From Bacillota bacterium (GTDB lineage Bacteria; Bacillota; Clostridia; Lachnospirales; Lachnospiraceae), in assembly GCA_023439505.1 (NCBI GenBank), contig JAEXNR010000037.1, positions 124,001 to 188,000 of the forward strand: a stretch of DNA of 64,000 bases. The letters are read 5' to 3'. Of the stretch, positions 25,696 through 34,341 are shown in pieces. Under the pieces are notes generated by a model, which did no database searches, was not told where the DNA came from, and saw only the letters and a program-made list of their open reading frames with translations. The translations under genes and the position numbers were made by a program. Numbering within the stretch: the first letter of the stretch is position 1; every line of letters begins with the position of its first letter.

Positions 25696-26994
25696 TTGCG
25701 AACACTGATCAAAAACGGATATGTAATTGATCCTTTGTCAGACAGGGAAGGGATCTTTGATATTCTTATCAACGATGATATGATCCAGACGGTCAGCCAG
25801 GATATTGTGGCTGATGAGGAAGATGGGATAACGGTCATAGATGCAGGCGGCAAGCTGGTCATGCCGGGATTTATCGATCTTCATGTACATCTGAGAGAAC
25901 CGGGCTTTGAATATAAGGAAACCATACAAACAGGTTCTATGGCAGCGGCTGCAGGCGGGTTCACTTCCATCTGTCCCATGCCAAATACCAAACCTGCGAC
26001 GGACAGTGCAGAACGGATTTCGCTTGTTTTGGAAAAATCAAAAAAAGAAGCAGTCGTAAATATATTGCCCATTGGAGCTGTGACCATTGGACAGGCAGGG
26101 GAAGAGCTTGCTGATATCGGACAGATGAAGGCAGCCGGAGCTGTTGCCATCAGTGAGGATGGAAAATCTGTTATGGATACCGCCCTTTATGAGAGGGCGA
26201 TGAGACAGGCAGCAGTTGTTCAACTTCCGGTGTTTGCACATTGTGAGGATAAAAGCCTGGTAGGCAGCGGTGTCCTAAACGCTGGCAAAAAGGCAGAGGA
26301 ACTGGGTATGGCCGGCATTAGCAACGCAGTCGAGGATGTGATTACAGCCAGGGACATTATTCTCGCCAAAGAGACAGGTGTAAGACTTCATCTTTGTCAT
26401 TGTTCCACCAAAGACAGTGTACGGATGATTGCTTTGGCCAAGAAACAGGGATTACCGGTAACCGGTGAGGTATGCCCCCATCATTTTACCCTGTCGGATG
26501 AGGATATCCCGGGAGATGATGCAAATTATAAGATGAATCCGCCCCTTAGAAGCAGAGAAGATGTAAATGCACTCATTCATGCGCTAAGGGAAGATATCAT
26601 AGACGTAATTGCAACGGATCATGCACCCCACTCAGAGGAAGAGAAGCAGCGATCGATTGCAGATTCTCCGTTTGGGATTGTCGGCTTGGAGACTGCCTTC
26701 TCTTTATGCATGACAAAGCTGGTGAAAACAGGGTATCTGACACTTCGTCAGCTGGTGGAGAAGATGAGTGTTAATCCAGCGAAAGTACTTGGAGTTGATC
26801 GTGGCTGTATTGGGGAAGGCAAGATTGCTGATTTGGTTATTGCTGATCCGGATACAGAATATGTTATCGATAAAAACAACTTCTTTAGCAAGGGGAAGAA
26901 TACACCGTTTGACAAAATGAAAGTCTTTGGGAAAGTAGAATATACCTTTGTAGCAGGAAAGAGAGCGTATTCCAGGGAAACGTTATCTGAATAA
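25696..26994 (+). CDS. pyrC: dihydroorotase, type I
   Basis: Zinc amidohydrolase of 432 residues that closes carbamoyl aspartate to dihydroorotate in UMP synthesis. Metal ligands HVH at 63-65 in FIDLHVHLREPG, further histidines in AHCEDK and HLCHCS, and the aspartate motif ATDHAPHSEEEK. Start is TTG at 25696 with GGAGGAA 5 nt upstream; no better ATG exists. Tail shows the amidohydrolase beta-sandwich (GCIGEGKIADLVIAD). Followed by pyrF about 80 bp on. Confidence 0.93.
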   Translation: MRTLIKNGYVIDPLSDREGIFDILINDDMIQTVSQDIVADEEDGITVIDAGGKLVMPGFIDLHVHLREPGFEYKETIQTGSMAAAAGGFTSICPMPNTKPATDSAERISLVLEKSKKEAVVNILPIGAVTIGQAGEELADIGQMKAAGAVAISEDGKSVMDTALYERAMRQAAVVQLPVFAHCEDKSLVGSGVLNAGKKAEELGMAGISNAVEDVITARDIILAKETGVRLHLCHCSTKDSVRMIALAKKQGLPVTGEVCPHHFTLSDEDIPGDDANYKMNPPLRSREDVNALIHALREDIIDVIATDHAPHSEEEKQRSIADSPFGIVGLETAFSLCMTKLVKTGYLTLRQLVEKMSVNPAKVLGVDRGCIGEGKIADLVIADPDTEYVIDKNNFFSKGKNTPFDKMKVFGKVEYTFVAGKRAYSRETLSE

Positions 26995-27074
26995 ACGGGT
27001 AGATCACAAGCGTTTGTTGCTTTAGAAATGTCGTATGGGTTACGTATAAATTAGAGGAAGAAAGAGGGATGCAA

Positions 27075-28001
27075 ATGATTGATAAATTAGTTCAAAAAAT
27101 TGAGCAGAGAAAGGCACCGATTGTTGTTGGATTGGATCCTATGCTGGACTTTGTACCGGAGCATATTTTAAATAAAGCATTGGAAGAAAAGGGGGAAAAC
27201 CTGGAGGGTGTGGCTGAAGCAATCTGGCAATTTAATAAAGCGATTGTAGATGCAACCTATGATTTGATTCCTTGCGTAAAACCTCAGATCGCCATGTATG
27301 AGCAGTTTGGTATAGAAGGTTTGAAGGTTTATAAAAAGACCATTGATTATTGCAAGGAGAAGGATCTGGTCGTGATAGGAGATATAAAACGAGGAGATAT
27401 CGGATCAACCTCTGCTGCATATGCAACCGGACATCTTGGTAAAGTGGTGATCAAAGGGAAAGAGTACCGCGGTTTCGATGAGGATTTTGCTACCTTAAAT
27501 CCTTATATGGGTTCGGATGGAATTAATCCATTTATTGATGTGTGTAAGGAAGAAAAGAAAGGTTTATTTATTCTTGTTAAGACGTCAAACCCTTCCAGCG
27601 GAGAATTTCAGGATCAGCTAGTGGGTCAGAGACCGTTGTATGAGCTGGTGGGAGAGAAAGTTGCAGAATGGGGAGAGCAGCATATGGGTTCCTCCTATAG
27701 TTATGTCGGTGCAGTAGTAGGTGCAACTTATCCGGAAATGGGTAAAATATTAAGAAATCTCATGCCAAAGACTTATATCCTTGTACCGGGATATGGGGCA
27801 CAGGGCGGCAAGGGAGAAGATCTGGTGCATTACTTTAATCAGGATGGACTTGGTGCTATCGTTAATTCCTCCAGAGGAATCATTGCTGCATATAAGCTGA
27901 AGGGCTATGAAAAATTTGGCGCAATGAATTTTGCAGATGCCTCCAGACAGGCAGTGATAGATATGCGTGAGGATTTAAGTAAGGCGTGGAAGCATAGATA
28001 G
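27075..28001 (+). CDS. pyrF: orotidine-5'-phosphate decarboxylase (type 2, long form)
   Basis: Enzyme of 308 residues for the last step to UMP. The catalytic Lys/Asp set is in IGDIKRGDIGSTSAAYA; VVGLDPML and LVPGYGAQGG are phosphate-binding and substrate motifs. Length and the insertion before TLNPYMGSDG place it in the long type 2 group common in clostridia and mycobacteria. Start 27075 chosen because AGAGGG is 7 nt upstream; the ATG at 27069 is too close to it. Ends just before a long hairpin element. Confidence 0.93.
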   Translation: MIDKLVQKIEQRKAPIVVGLDPMLDFVPEHILNKALEEKGENLEGVAEAIWQFNKAIVDATYDLIPCVKPQIAMYEQFGIEGLKVYKKTIDYCKEKDLVVIGDIKRGDIGSTSAAYATGHLGKVVIKGKEYRGFDEDFATLNPYMGSDGINPFIDVCKEEKKGLFILVKTSNPSSGEFQDQLVGQRPLYELVGEKVAEWGEQHMGSSYSYVGAVVGATYPEMGKILRNLMPKTYILVPGYGAQGGKGEDLVHYFNQDGLGAIVNSSRGIIAAYKLKGYEKFGAMNFADASRQAVIDMREDLSKAWKHR

Positions 28002-28003
28002 GC

Positions 28004-28100
28004 AAAAGGACTGTTGCAAAACAATGTCGTTTGGGAAGGAAGGAGATCAGAGAAATGATTTCGTTTCGTCCCGAAAGAAAAAGTTTGCAGCAGTCCTTTT
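28004..28100. repeat. long hairpin element 1 (terminal inverted repeat type)
   Basis: Left arm AAAAGGACTGTTGCAAA (28004-28020) pairs with TTTGCAGCAGTCCTTTT (28084-28100), 17 bp with one G-T wobble. Inside, TTTGGGA/TCCCGAA and GAAAT/ATTTC pair as well. It sits between convergent pyrF and the cyclophilin gene and can terminate both. Its ends match a second element at 59456-59547. Confidence 0.75.
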
Positions 28101-28132
28101 CACTGAGGAAATATAGTATTGTTTAGATAAGA

Positions 28133-28657
28133 TTAAAGTGTTTCCGGTTCGCTGTATTCAACGCCAAAGGTTTCTACAGTTACCTTTTTCATAATCTGTT
28201 CTGTCGAAGGCGCATCGGAATAGTCCGTCTTGATGTCTGCAATTTTATTGACGATATCCATACCCTCTATCACTTTACCGAATGCAGCATAGGAACCATC
28301 CAAATGGGGAGAATCCTTATGCATAATGAAAAATTGGGAGCCTGCGGAGTCAGGTCTCTGGGATCTTGCCATAGAGATAACACCGGCAGTATGTTTTAAA
28401 GTGTTTTCAAAATGATTATAAGTGAATTCACCCTTGATGGAATATCCCGGTCCGCCCATTCCAGTTCCTTCCGGATCTCCACCCTGAATCATGAAACCAC
28501 GAATGACTCTATGAAATTTTAAACCGTCATAGAAACCTTTTTTCACGAGGGATATAAAATTATTAACTGTATTGGGAGCAATTTCAGGATATAACTCCAA
28601 TTTGATAATATCGCCATCCTGCATTTCGACTGTTACTAAAGGGTTGCTGTTTTCCAT
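28133..28657 (-). CDS. cyclophilin-type peptidyl-prolyl isomerase
   Basis: Cytoplasmic PPIase of 174 residues catalysing cis-trans isomerisation of prolyl bonds. Core motifs: FHRVIRGFMIQGGDP with the catalytic Arg, and GSQFFIMHKDSPHLDG (Gln/Phe site), AFGKVIEGMD. No signal peptide. It is inserted in opposite orientation between pyrF and pyrK. Start at 28657 has AAGGAT upstream. Ordinary member of the bacterial family. Confidence 0.93.
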   Translation of the reverse strand: MENSNPLVTVEMQDGDIIKLELYPEIAPNTVNNFISLVKKGFYDGLKFHRVIRGFMIQGGDPEGTGMGGPGYSIKGEFTYNHFENTLKHTAGVISMARSQRPDSAGSQFFIMHKDSPHLDGSYAAFGKVIEGMDIVNKIADIKTDYSDAPSTEQIMKKVTVETFGVEYSEPETL

Positions 28658-28859
28658 AATCTTATCCTTTCAAACAATGTAATTAGTAGGTTCACCAAAG
28701 CTGGTAAAGTAGCTTTTGTTGGTAAATATAACATAGCGAGGGTTTTGTGTCAAGGGTGGTGCACCGGATTATTTTACGGTAACTTTACGAAGAAGCTACC
28801 TGATACCAGGAACTGTAACAATTGTCGGCCTTCTTCCTTAACGAAAGTTGATTTATCCC

Positions 28860-28888
28860 TTGTGGCAAATGAAAATATAGGATATAAT
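28860..28888 (+). promoter_or_regulatory. candidate promoter of pyrK-pyrD
   Basis: TATAAT at 28883-28888 with a weak -35 (TTGTGG at 28860-28865) at 17-bp spacing, about 60 bp before pyrK. No PyrR-type attenuator was recognised between it and the gene. Confidence 0.45.
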
Positions 28889-28950
28889 GTACAAGATTAA
28901 ATGACGTGACAGGAAATAACAAGTAAACTATATATTTTTAGGAGAATAAG

Positions 28951-29718
28951 ATGGCAATAGCAGAAAGAAAAAAAGCTATTATTATAAAAAGTACAAAAGA
29001 GGCAGAAGACATTTACAGTATGTGGATCGACGTCCCTGACATGGCTGCTGCGGCGAAGGCCGGTCAGTTTGTATCGCTTTTTAGTCCGGATGGGAGCAGT
29101 CTGCTTCCAAGACCCATCAGTATCTGTGAAATTAGTAAAGAGGATGGAATCCTGCGTCTGGTTTATCGGGTGGTGGGTAAAGGAACCAGGGAATTTTCCT
29201 TATTAAAAGAAGGCAGTCTCATCGATATTATGGGTCCACTTGGGAATGGATTTACGTTAGAGGGGAAAAAAGCTATTTTAATAGGCGGAGGAATCGGAAT
29301 TCCCCCAATGTTAGAGCTCGCAAAACAATTATCCTGTGAAAAACAGATGGTCTTAGGATATCGTGATTGTACTTTCCTTATGAAAGAATTTGAGCCTTAT
29401 GGGAAGGTATATCTGTCCACAGAGGACGGAAGTGCCGGTACGAAAGGAAATGTTCTGGATGCAATAAAGGAGCATGAACTTGCAGGCGATATTATTTTTG
29501 CATGCGGACCTGCGCCAATGCTTCGGGGTGTACAAAATTATGCGTTGCAACACGGGATCAGGGCGCAGCTTTCCCTGGAAGAACGAATGGCCTGCGGGAT
29601 TGGTGCATGTCTTGGCTGTGTTTGCAAATCGAAAGAGATTGATTCCCACAGTAACGTAAGAAATAAAAGAATCTGTAAAGATGGACCCGTATTTTATGCA
29701 AATGAGGTGGAGCTATGA
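28951..29718 (+). CDS. pyrK: dihydroorotate dehydrogenase B, electron transfer subunit
   Basis: FAD and [2Fe-2S] subunit of 255 residues that passes electrons from PyrD to NAD+. FAD motif LLPRPISICE (about 50-60), NAD site AILIGGGIGIPPML, and the four cluster cysteines in ACGIGACLGCVC and RICKDGPVF near the C-terminus. Overlaps pyrD by ATGA, as expected for subunits of one complex. GGAGAA precedes the ATG. Confidence 0.94.
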   Translation: MAIAERKKAIIIKSTKEAEDIYSMWIDVPDMAAAAKAGQFVSLFSPDGSSLLPRPISICEISKEDGILRLVYRVVGKGTREFSLLKEGSLIDIMGPLGNGFTLEGKKAILIGGGIGIPPMLELAKQLSCEKQMVLGYRDCTFLMKEFEPYGKVYLSTEDGSAGTKGNVLDAIKEHELAGDIIFACGPAPMLRGVQNYALQHGIRAQLSLEERMACGIGACLGCVCKSKEIDSHSNVRNKRICKDGPVFYANEVEL

Positions 29719-30617
29719 ATACGAAAGTGAAGATTGCCGGGATTACATTTAATAATCCGGTTACTACCGCTTCCGGTACCTTTGGATCTGGTATGGAATA
29801 TAGCGAATATGTTGATCTTTCAAGATTGGGCGCGGTAACGACGAAGGGAGTATCTGCTATCCCATGGTCTGGAAACCCTACACCCAGAGTCGCCGAAACC
29901 TACGGGGGGATGCTCAATGCCATAGGGCTGCAAAACCCTGGCGCGGATGTTTTTATCCAAAGAGATATTCCGTTTCTTCGTCAATATAATACAAAGATTA
30001 TCGTTAATGTAGTGGGAAAAACCACAGAAGATTATTGCGAGGTTGTGGAACGACTTGCCGATTGTGATGTGGATCTGCTGGAAATCAATATATCCTGTCC
30101 CAATGTTAAGGAAGGCGGAATTGCTTTTGGACAGGATCCCGGTTGTGTGGAAGCAATTACGAAGGAAATTAAGAAGCGTGCAAAACAACCTGTTATCATG
30201 AAATTGAGTCCCAATGTCACGGACATCGGTGAAATAGCAAGGGCTGCGGAGTGCGGCGGAGCGGATGCCCTTTCCCTGATTAATACCCTGACCGGAACCA
30301 GAATAGATATTCATAAACGGGCATTTCTTCTGGCAAATAAGACGGGCGGTCTGTCCGGACCTGCTATTAAGCCAATTGCTGTCAGAATGGTTTATCAGGT
30401 GGCCAATGCCGTGTCCCTGCCGATTATTGGTATGGGAGGTATCGGCAATGCAGAGGATGCACTGGAATTTATCATGGCCGGTGCGACTATGGTGGCTGTC
30501 GGAACCGCCAACTTCTTACAGCCGCGAACGACGATGGATGTGATAGAGGGGATCGAAGCTTATATGAAGCAGTATGGTGTAGAGAACATCAATGATCTCA
30601 TTGGGTGTGTAAAATAA
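29715..30617 (+). CDS. pyrD: dihydroorotate dehydrogenase B, catalytic subunit
   Basis: FMN-containing barrel enzyme of 300 residues, class 1B, oxidising dihydroorotate to orotate with PyrK. The active-site cysteine is in LEINISCPNVKEGG; other landmarks are VTTASGTFGSG, MKLSPNVTDI, SGPAIKPIAVRMV and IIGMGGIGNAEDALEF. A 4-bp overlap with pyrK couples their translation. Complete. Confidence 0.95.
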   Translation: MNTKVKIAGITFNNPVTTASGTFGSGMEYSEYVDLSRLGAVTTKGVSAIPWSGNPTPRVAETYGGMLNAIGLQNPGADVFIQRDIPFLRQYNTKIIVNVVGKTTEDYCEVVERLADCDVDLLEINISCPNVKEGGIAFGQDPGCVEAITKEIKKRAKQPVIMKLSPNVTDIGEIARAAECGGADALSLINTLTGTRIDIHKRAFLLANKTGGLSGPAIKPIAVRMVYQVANAVSLPIIGMGGIGNAEDALEFIMAGATMVAVGTANFLQPRTTMDVIEGIEAYMKQYGVENINDLIGCVK

Positions 30618-30690
30618 GATAATATTTCATAGTTTGTCTATGGTAAATCATAAGATATATGGTACAATAAGTATTAACAGGAGGAATTAT

Positions 30691-31368
30691 ATGGAACAGT
30701 ACAAAAAGGAATTTATTGAATTCATGGTGGATTGCGGTGTCTTAAAGTTTGGCGACTTTACAACAAAGAGCGGCAGGAAAACTCCTTTCTTTGTAAATAC
30801 CGGGTTCTATCGTACCGGTGCACAGTTAAGGAAACTTGGTGGATACTATGCAAGAGCAATTCATGATAAGTATGGTTTGGATTTTGATATCCTGTTTGGA
30901 CCGGCATATAAAGGAATTCCGCTCAGTGTTGCAGCTGCTATGGCAATCAGCGAGCTATATGAGAAGGACGTAAAATATTGCTCGAACAGAAAAGAAGTAA
31001 AAGATCACGGTGATACCGGAATTTTACTTGGATCACCACTTTCTGATGGAGACAAAGTAATTATTATTGAAGATGTAACCACGGCCGGTACCTCTATTGG
31101 AGAGACAATGCCTATTTTAAAGGCACAGGGGAATGTAAGTGCCCTTGGACTGGTGGTATCGGTGGATCGTATGGAACGGGGACAGGGCAGTAAGAGTGCC
31201 TTATCTGAGATAGAGGAAACCTATGGGATCGCAACGACTGCGATCGTTACAATGCAGGAGGTTGTGGAGCATTTGTATAATCAGCCTTATCAAGGGAAGA
31301 TTGTAATTGATGATACCTTGAAATCTGCAATTGATGCCTATTATCAACAGTATGGAGTGAAAGAATAA
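30691..31368 (+). CDS. pyrE: orotate phosphoribosyltransferase
   Basis: Enzyme of 225 residues that adds phosphoribose from PRPP to orotate. The PRPP-binding motif is VIIIEDVTTAGTSIGE; DILFGPAYKGIPL is the other substrate loop. Start at 30691 (MEQYKKEFIEF) has GGAGGA 5 nt upstream; the longer frame starting at 30634 adds 19 atypical residues. It follows pyrD by 73 bp and precedes a small membrane protein gene. Confidence 0.95.
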   Translation: MEQYKKEFIEFMVDCGVLKFGDFTTKSGRKTPFFVNTGFYRTGAQLRKLGGYYARAIHDKYGLDFDILFGPAYKGIPLSVAAAMAISELYEKDVKYCSNRKEVKDHGDTGILLGSPLSDGDKVIIIEDVTTAGTSIGETMPILKAQGNVSALGLVVSVDRMERGQGSKSALSEIEETYGIATTAIVTMQEVVEHLYNQPYQGKIVIDDTLKSAIDAYYQQYGVKE

Positions 31369-31392
31369 TCATATTCTGAAGGAGGTATGTCT

Positions 31393-31545
31393 ATGATGGA
31401 GAAAATTTACCACACGATGAGATCAGTGGGTGTCTGGAACCTGGTGATCGGAATAATTTTAATTGTGGCCGGAGTTTTGTCAGGAGTCTTCATGATCGTA
31501 AATGGTGCAAAGCTGCTAAAGAAAAAATCAGAGTTGTTGTTTTAA
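31393..31545 (+). CDS. small single-span membrane protein after pyrE
   Basis: Reading frame of about 50 codons: MMEKIYHTMRSVGVWNL, then a hydrophobic span (about residues 16-38, VIGIILIVAGVLSGVFMIV) and a basic end (GAKLLKKKSELLF). GGAGG at 31381-31385 is 7 nt from the ATG at 31393; ATGs at 31387 and 31396 are alternatives. It starts 24 bp after pyrE and is followed by a terminator-like hairpin, so it looks like the last gene of the pyr transcript. Positively charged on the C-terminal side, which suggests C-in or an unstable small regulator. Function unknown. Confidence 0.6.
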   Translation: MMEKIYHTMRSVGVWNLVIGIILIVAGVLSGVFMIVNGAKLLKKKSELLF

Positions 31546-31567
31546 AAGAAATAGAAACAAGTTCAAT

Positions 31568-31615
31568 ATATGTCCTGGAGGCTGATTCATCTCAGCTTTT
31601 AGGACATATTTTATT
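31568..31615 (+). terminator. terminator after pyr operon
   Basis: ATATGTCCT (31568-31576) pairs with AGGACATAT (31601-31609); inside, GCTGA/TCAGC pairs too. TTTTA follows. Confidence 0.7.
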
Positions 31616-31845
31616 CCCGCAGGTAAACCGGATTGCCGGCTCCACTTGTGATACAACAACGAAAATGAATTAATATAATTCGTCATATAATTCAACAACC
31701 ATGAAATCCGGCATAGATTTTTTGATTAGAAAACAGTATAATAAAAAAAATATGCAAATTTATATAATGTGAAATATAAGTTTTATGTTTGCATTGCGTA
31801 CAAAAATCCGAGAGGAATATAAGAGGCACAGAAATGAGGGTAGAA

Positions 31846-32904
31846 ATGAAAACAAGTGATTTTTATTATGATTTGCCACAGGAATTAATTGCTCAGGATC
31901 CGTTGGAGGACAGATCGGGTTCGAGATTAATGGTTCTTGATAAAATTACAGGAGAAATCAGTCACACCATATTTAAAGAAATAAAGCAATTTCTCAGAGC
32001 AGGGGACTGCCTGGTGTTAAACAACACCAAAGTGATACCGGCCAGATTACTCGGACAAAAAATAAGAGAAAATGACAGTGCAATGGATGCGGATGGACCT
32101 TTGGGAGCAAAAGTGGAGCTGTTGTTATTAAAGAGAAAAGAAAATGACATCTGGGAAACGTTGGTGAAGCCTGGGAAAAAGGCTAAGCCGGGGACAAAGA
32201 TCAGTTTTGGTGACGGTATTTTGATTGGAGAAATACTTGAAATTGTGGATGAGGGGAATCGATTGGTCAGGTTTCATTATGAAGGTATATTCGAAGAGAT
32301 TCTGGATCAGCTTGGCCAGATGCCTCTCCCACCTTATATTACTCATGAATTAAGTGATAAAAATCGTTATCAGACAGTTTATGCAAAATATGAAGGGTCG
32401 GCGGCTGCACCGACGGCCGGTCTTCATTTTACAAGGGAACTGCTAAAGGAAATAGAAGCATCGGGTGTGACCATAGCCAATGTTACGCTCCATGTTGGAC
32501 TTGGAACATTTCGCCCGGTAAAGGTGGACAATGTCCTGGAACATCACATGCACTCGGAATTCTATCAGGTGACCGAAGAGGAAGCACAGAAGATAAATGA
32601 AGCGAAGAAGAATGGGGGTAGGATCATTTGTGTTGGTACAACCAGCTGCCGTACGGTTGAATCTGCCGCAGATGAGAATGGGGTTGTTCGGGCCGGAAGC
32701 GATGACACCTCCATCTTCATATACCCCGGGTACCGGTTCCGGGTATTAGACGCGCTGATTACTAATTTTCATCTTCCTGAATCCACGCTTATGATGCTGG
32801 TATCCGCTTTGGCAGGACAGGATCATATTATGCATGCCTACCGGGAAGCTGTAGAGGAGAAGTATCGCTTTTTCAGCTTTGGTGATGCAATGCTGATTCA
32901 GTAA
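31846..32904 (+). CDS. queA: S-adenosylmethionine:tRNA ribosyltransferase-isomerase
   Basis: Queuosine pathway enzyme of 352 residues that transfers and isomerises ribose from SAM onto preQ1 in tRNA. Family landmarks: MKTSDFYYDLPQELIAQ at the start, SRLMVLD, LVLNNTKVIPARL, GSAAAPTAGLHFT, LHVGLGTFRPV and LITNFHLPESTLMMLVSA. Start 31846 has GAGGG 5 nt upstream; an ATG at 31834 with AAGAGG is nearly as good. Stands alone between the pyr and sigma factor operons. The 5' region of about 230 bp shows no preQ1 riboswitch I could recognise. Confidence 0.93.
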   Translation: MKTSDFYYDLPQELIAQDPLEDRSGSRLMVLDKITGEISHTIFKEIKQFLRAGDCLVLNNTKVIPARLLGQKIRENDSAMDADGPLGAKVELLLLKRKENDIWETLVKPGKKAKPGTKISFGDGILIGEILEIVDEGNRLVRFHYEGIFEEILDQLGQMPLPPYITHELSDKNRYQTVYAKYEGSAAAPTAGLHFTRELLKEIEASGVTIANVTLHVGLGTFRPVKVDNVLEHHMHSEFYQVTEEEAQKINEAKKNGGRIICVGTTSCRTVESAADENGVVRAGSDDTSIFIYPGYRFRVLDALITNFHLPESTLMMLVSALAGQDHIMHAYREAVEEKYRFFSFGDAMLIQ

Positions 32905-32994
32905 ATAAGAGGGGTATCAACCTGCAGATATCAAAAGCCATATGGTTTGATTGGTCTTTGATCCGCAGCAATAAAGATAAGAGGATGGGGTCTC

Positions 32995-33558
32995 ATGTTT
33001 ACGCTTTTACTAATGATAGAAGATCAGGGAAAACGAGATAAGCTGGAAGAATTATATCTTACCTATAGAAAAGAATTATACTATGTGGCGTATCAGATTC
33101 TGCACGACTATCATGATGCAGAAGATGTTTTACAGAATGCGTTTATAAAAATTTCCAAACATTTGGATAAAATAAGTGAAATCAAGTGTAAGAAAACAAG
33201 GGGATATTTGGTTATTATAGTAAGAAACCTTTCTTTTGACCGTTATAACGAAAAGAAGAAGACGGTTCCGATTGATTTCTTGGATAATACGGAGGAAGAA
33301 ATGGTAAGCGATGTATCCCTGGAGGAACATGTACTTCATCTGGAGCGTGGAAAAGAGATGGCGGATGCATTGAGTAAAATTAATACCGGATATGCGGATG
33401 TCTTGACTTTAAAGTATTATTATGAGCTGAGTAACACAGAAATCGGTGATTTTCTGAACATACCTGTTGATATTGTTAGTGTAAGGCTGAATCGTGCAAA
33501 GTCAGCCCTTAAGAAAATTCTGTCTGGAGGAGGGGACCATTATGAGTCATCAAAATAA
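32995..33558 (+). CDS. ECF-type RNA polymerase sigma factor
   Basis: Alternative sigma factor of 187 residues. Region 2 (about 20-95) with YHDAEDVLQNAFIKI and a -10 recognition part (RGYLVIIVRNLSFDRYNEKKK), then region 4 (about 125-180) with YADVLTLKYYYELSNTEIGDFL and VSVRLNRAKSALKK. The N-terminus before residue 18 is unusual; a start at 33013 is possible. It overlaps the DUF4367 membrane protein gene by 17 bp, so the latter is likely its anti-sigma factor. Target promoters were not identified. Confidence 0.88.
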   Translation: MFTLLLMIEDQGKRDKLEELYLTYRKELYYVAYQILHDYHDAEDVLQNAFIKISKHLDKISEIKCKKTRGYLVIIVRNLSFDRYNEKKKTVPIDFLDNTEEEMVSDVSLEEHVLHLERGKEMADALSKINTGYADVLTLKYYYELSNTEIGDFLNIPVDIVSVRLNRAKSALKKILSGGGDHYESSK

Positions 33559-34279
33559 AATAGATGAAGAACATAAGACCAAACTAGAAGATAATTTTCT
33601 TTCGCACATAGGATTCGAATATGTAGATAAACTTTGTGATGCGCTGGATGCCGAAAAGGAGCAATGGAAAAACACAACTGTTCCCGACAGCCTGGATCAG
33701 TGGTTTCGTGGTTATCAGAAATTGGAGAAGAAAAGAAGAAGCAGAAGGCAGAAACTACAAAGATTTTCCAGACGTGCTGCAATATTTATACTGTTCGTTC
33801 TGGCCGTGAACTGCCTTTTGTATACCAGTGTAAAAGCATATCGTATGAACTTTTATAATACGATATTAAGCATTAAAGATAAATTCACACAGATTGATAT
33901 GGTAAAGGGTGCACCGGATTATACATCAGATCTGCCGCAGGATTGGACTGAAAAATATTATCCTGCATATATTCCGGAAGGATACCAACTCTCGTTTATT
34001 AATGACAATCCAAATACATCGACCTTAATGTTTCAAAATGATATAGATAATCAGATCGTGTTTGATCAGTTTTATAACCAGTCATCTCAGCAAATAGATA
34101 CAGAGAATGGAGTTATAACGCAGATTCTGATAAATGGAGAGCCAGCCTATTTACTAGAAAGAAAGAACTATAGACTGATTACCTGGAAAGAAGATGAGGT
34201 AATCTTTCGACTACAGGTGTCGGATCTTGATATAAATGAAATGATAAAAATTGCTGAAAGTGTCGAATTAAAAAAATAA
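33542..34279 (+). CDS. DUF4367 membrane protein, probable anti-sigma factor
   Basis: Protein of 245 residues: cytoplasmic, charged N-terminal part (1-75, with basic KKRRSRRQKLQRFSRR next to the membrane), one membrane span (about 79-98) and an extracytoplasmic DUF4367-type domain (about 125-245; YYPAYIPEGYQL). Start at 33542 has GGAGG about 12 nt upstream and overlaps the sigma gene, a typical sigma/anti-sigma arrangement. The cytoplasmic part lacks the zinc-finger HxxxCxxC of ZAS anti-sigma factors. Role inferred from position. Confidence 0.78.
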   Translation: MSHQNKIDEEHKTKLEDNFLSHIGFEYVDKLCDALDAEKEQWKNTTVPDSLDQWFRGYQKLEKKRRSRRQKLQRFSRRAAIFILFVLAVNCLLYTSVKAYRMNFYNTILSIKDKFTQIDMVKGAPDYTSDLPQDWTEKYYPAYIPEGYQLSFINDNPNTSTLMFQNDIDNQIVFDQFYNQSSQQIDTENGVITQILINGEPAYLLERKNYRLITWKEDEVIFRLQVSDLDINEMIKIAESVELKK

Positions 34280-34297
34280 TTAAAAATTAGTGTAAGA

Positions 34298-34339
34298 TAA
34301 AACCTTCTGAAACGTTATATATTATGAAAGGAGGTTTTA
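34298..34339 (+). promoter_or_regulatory. hairpin covering the ribosome binding site of the secreted protein gene
   Basis: TAAAACCTTCT (34298-34308) is complementary to AGGAGGTTTTA (34329-34339) over 11 positions with one G-T wobble. The right arm contains the Shine-Dalgarno AGGAGG for the ATG at 34342. In mRNA the stem would hide the ribosome binding site. Confidence 0.5.
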
Positions 34340-34341
34340 GA

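Noticed and set aside
31789..31845. N-terminal extension of queA from a TTG
   Set aside because: No ribosome binding site and no family match; the ATG at 31846 gives the standard QueA start.
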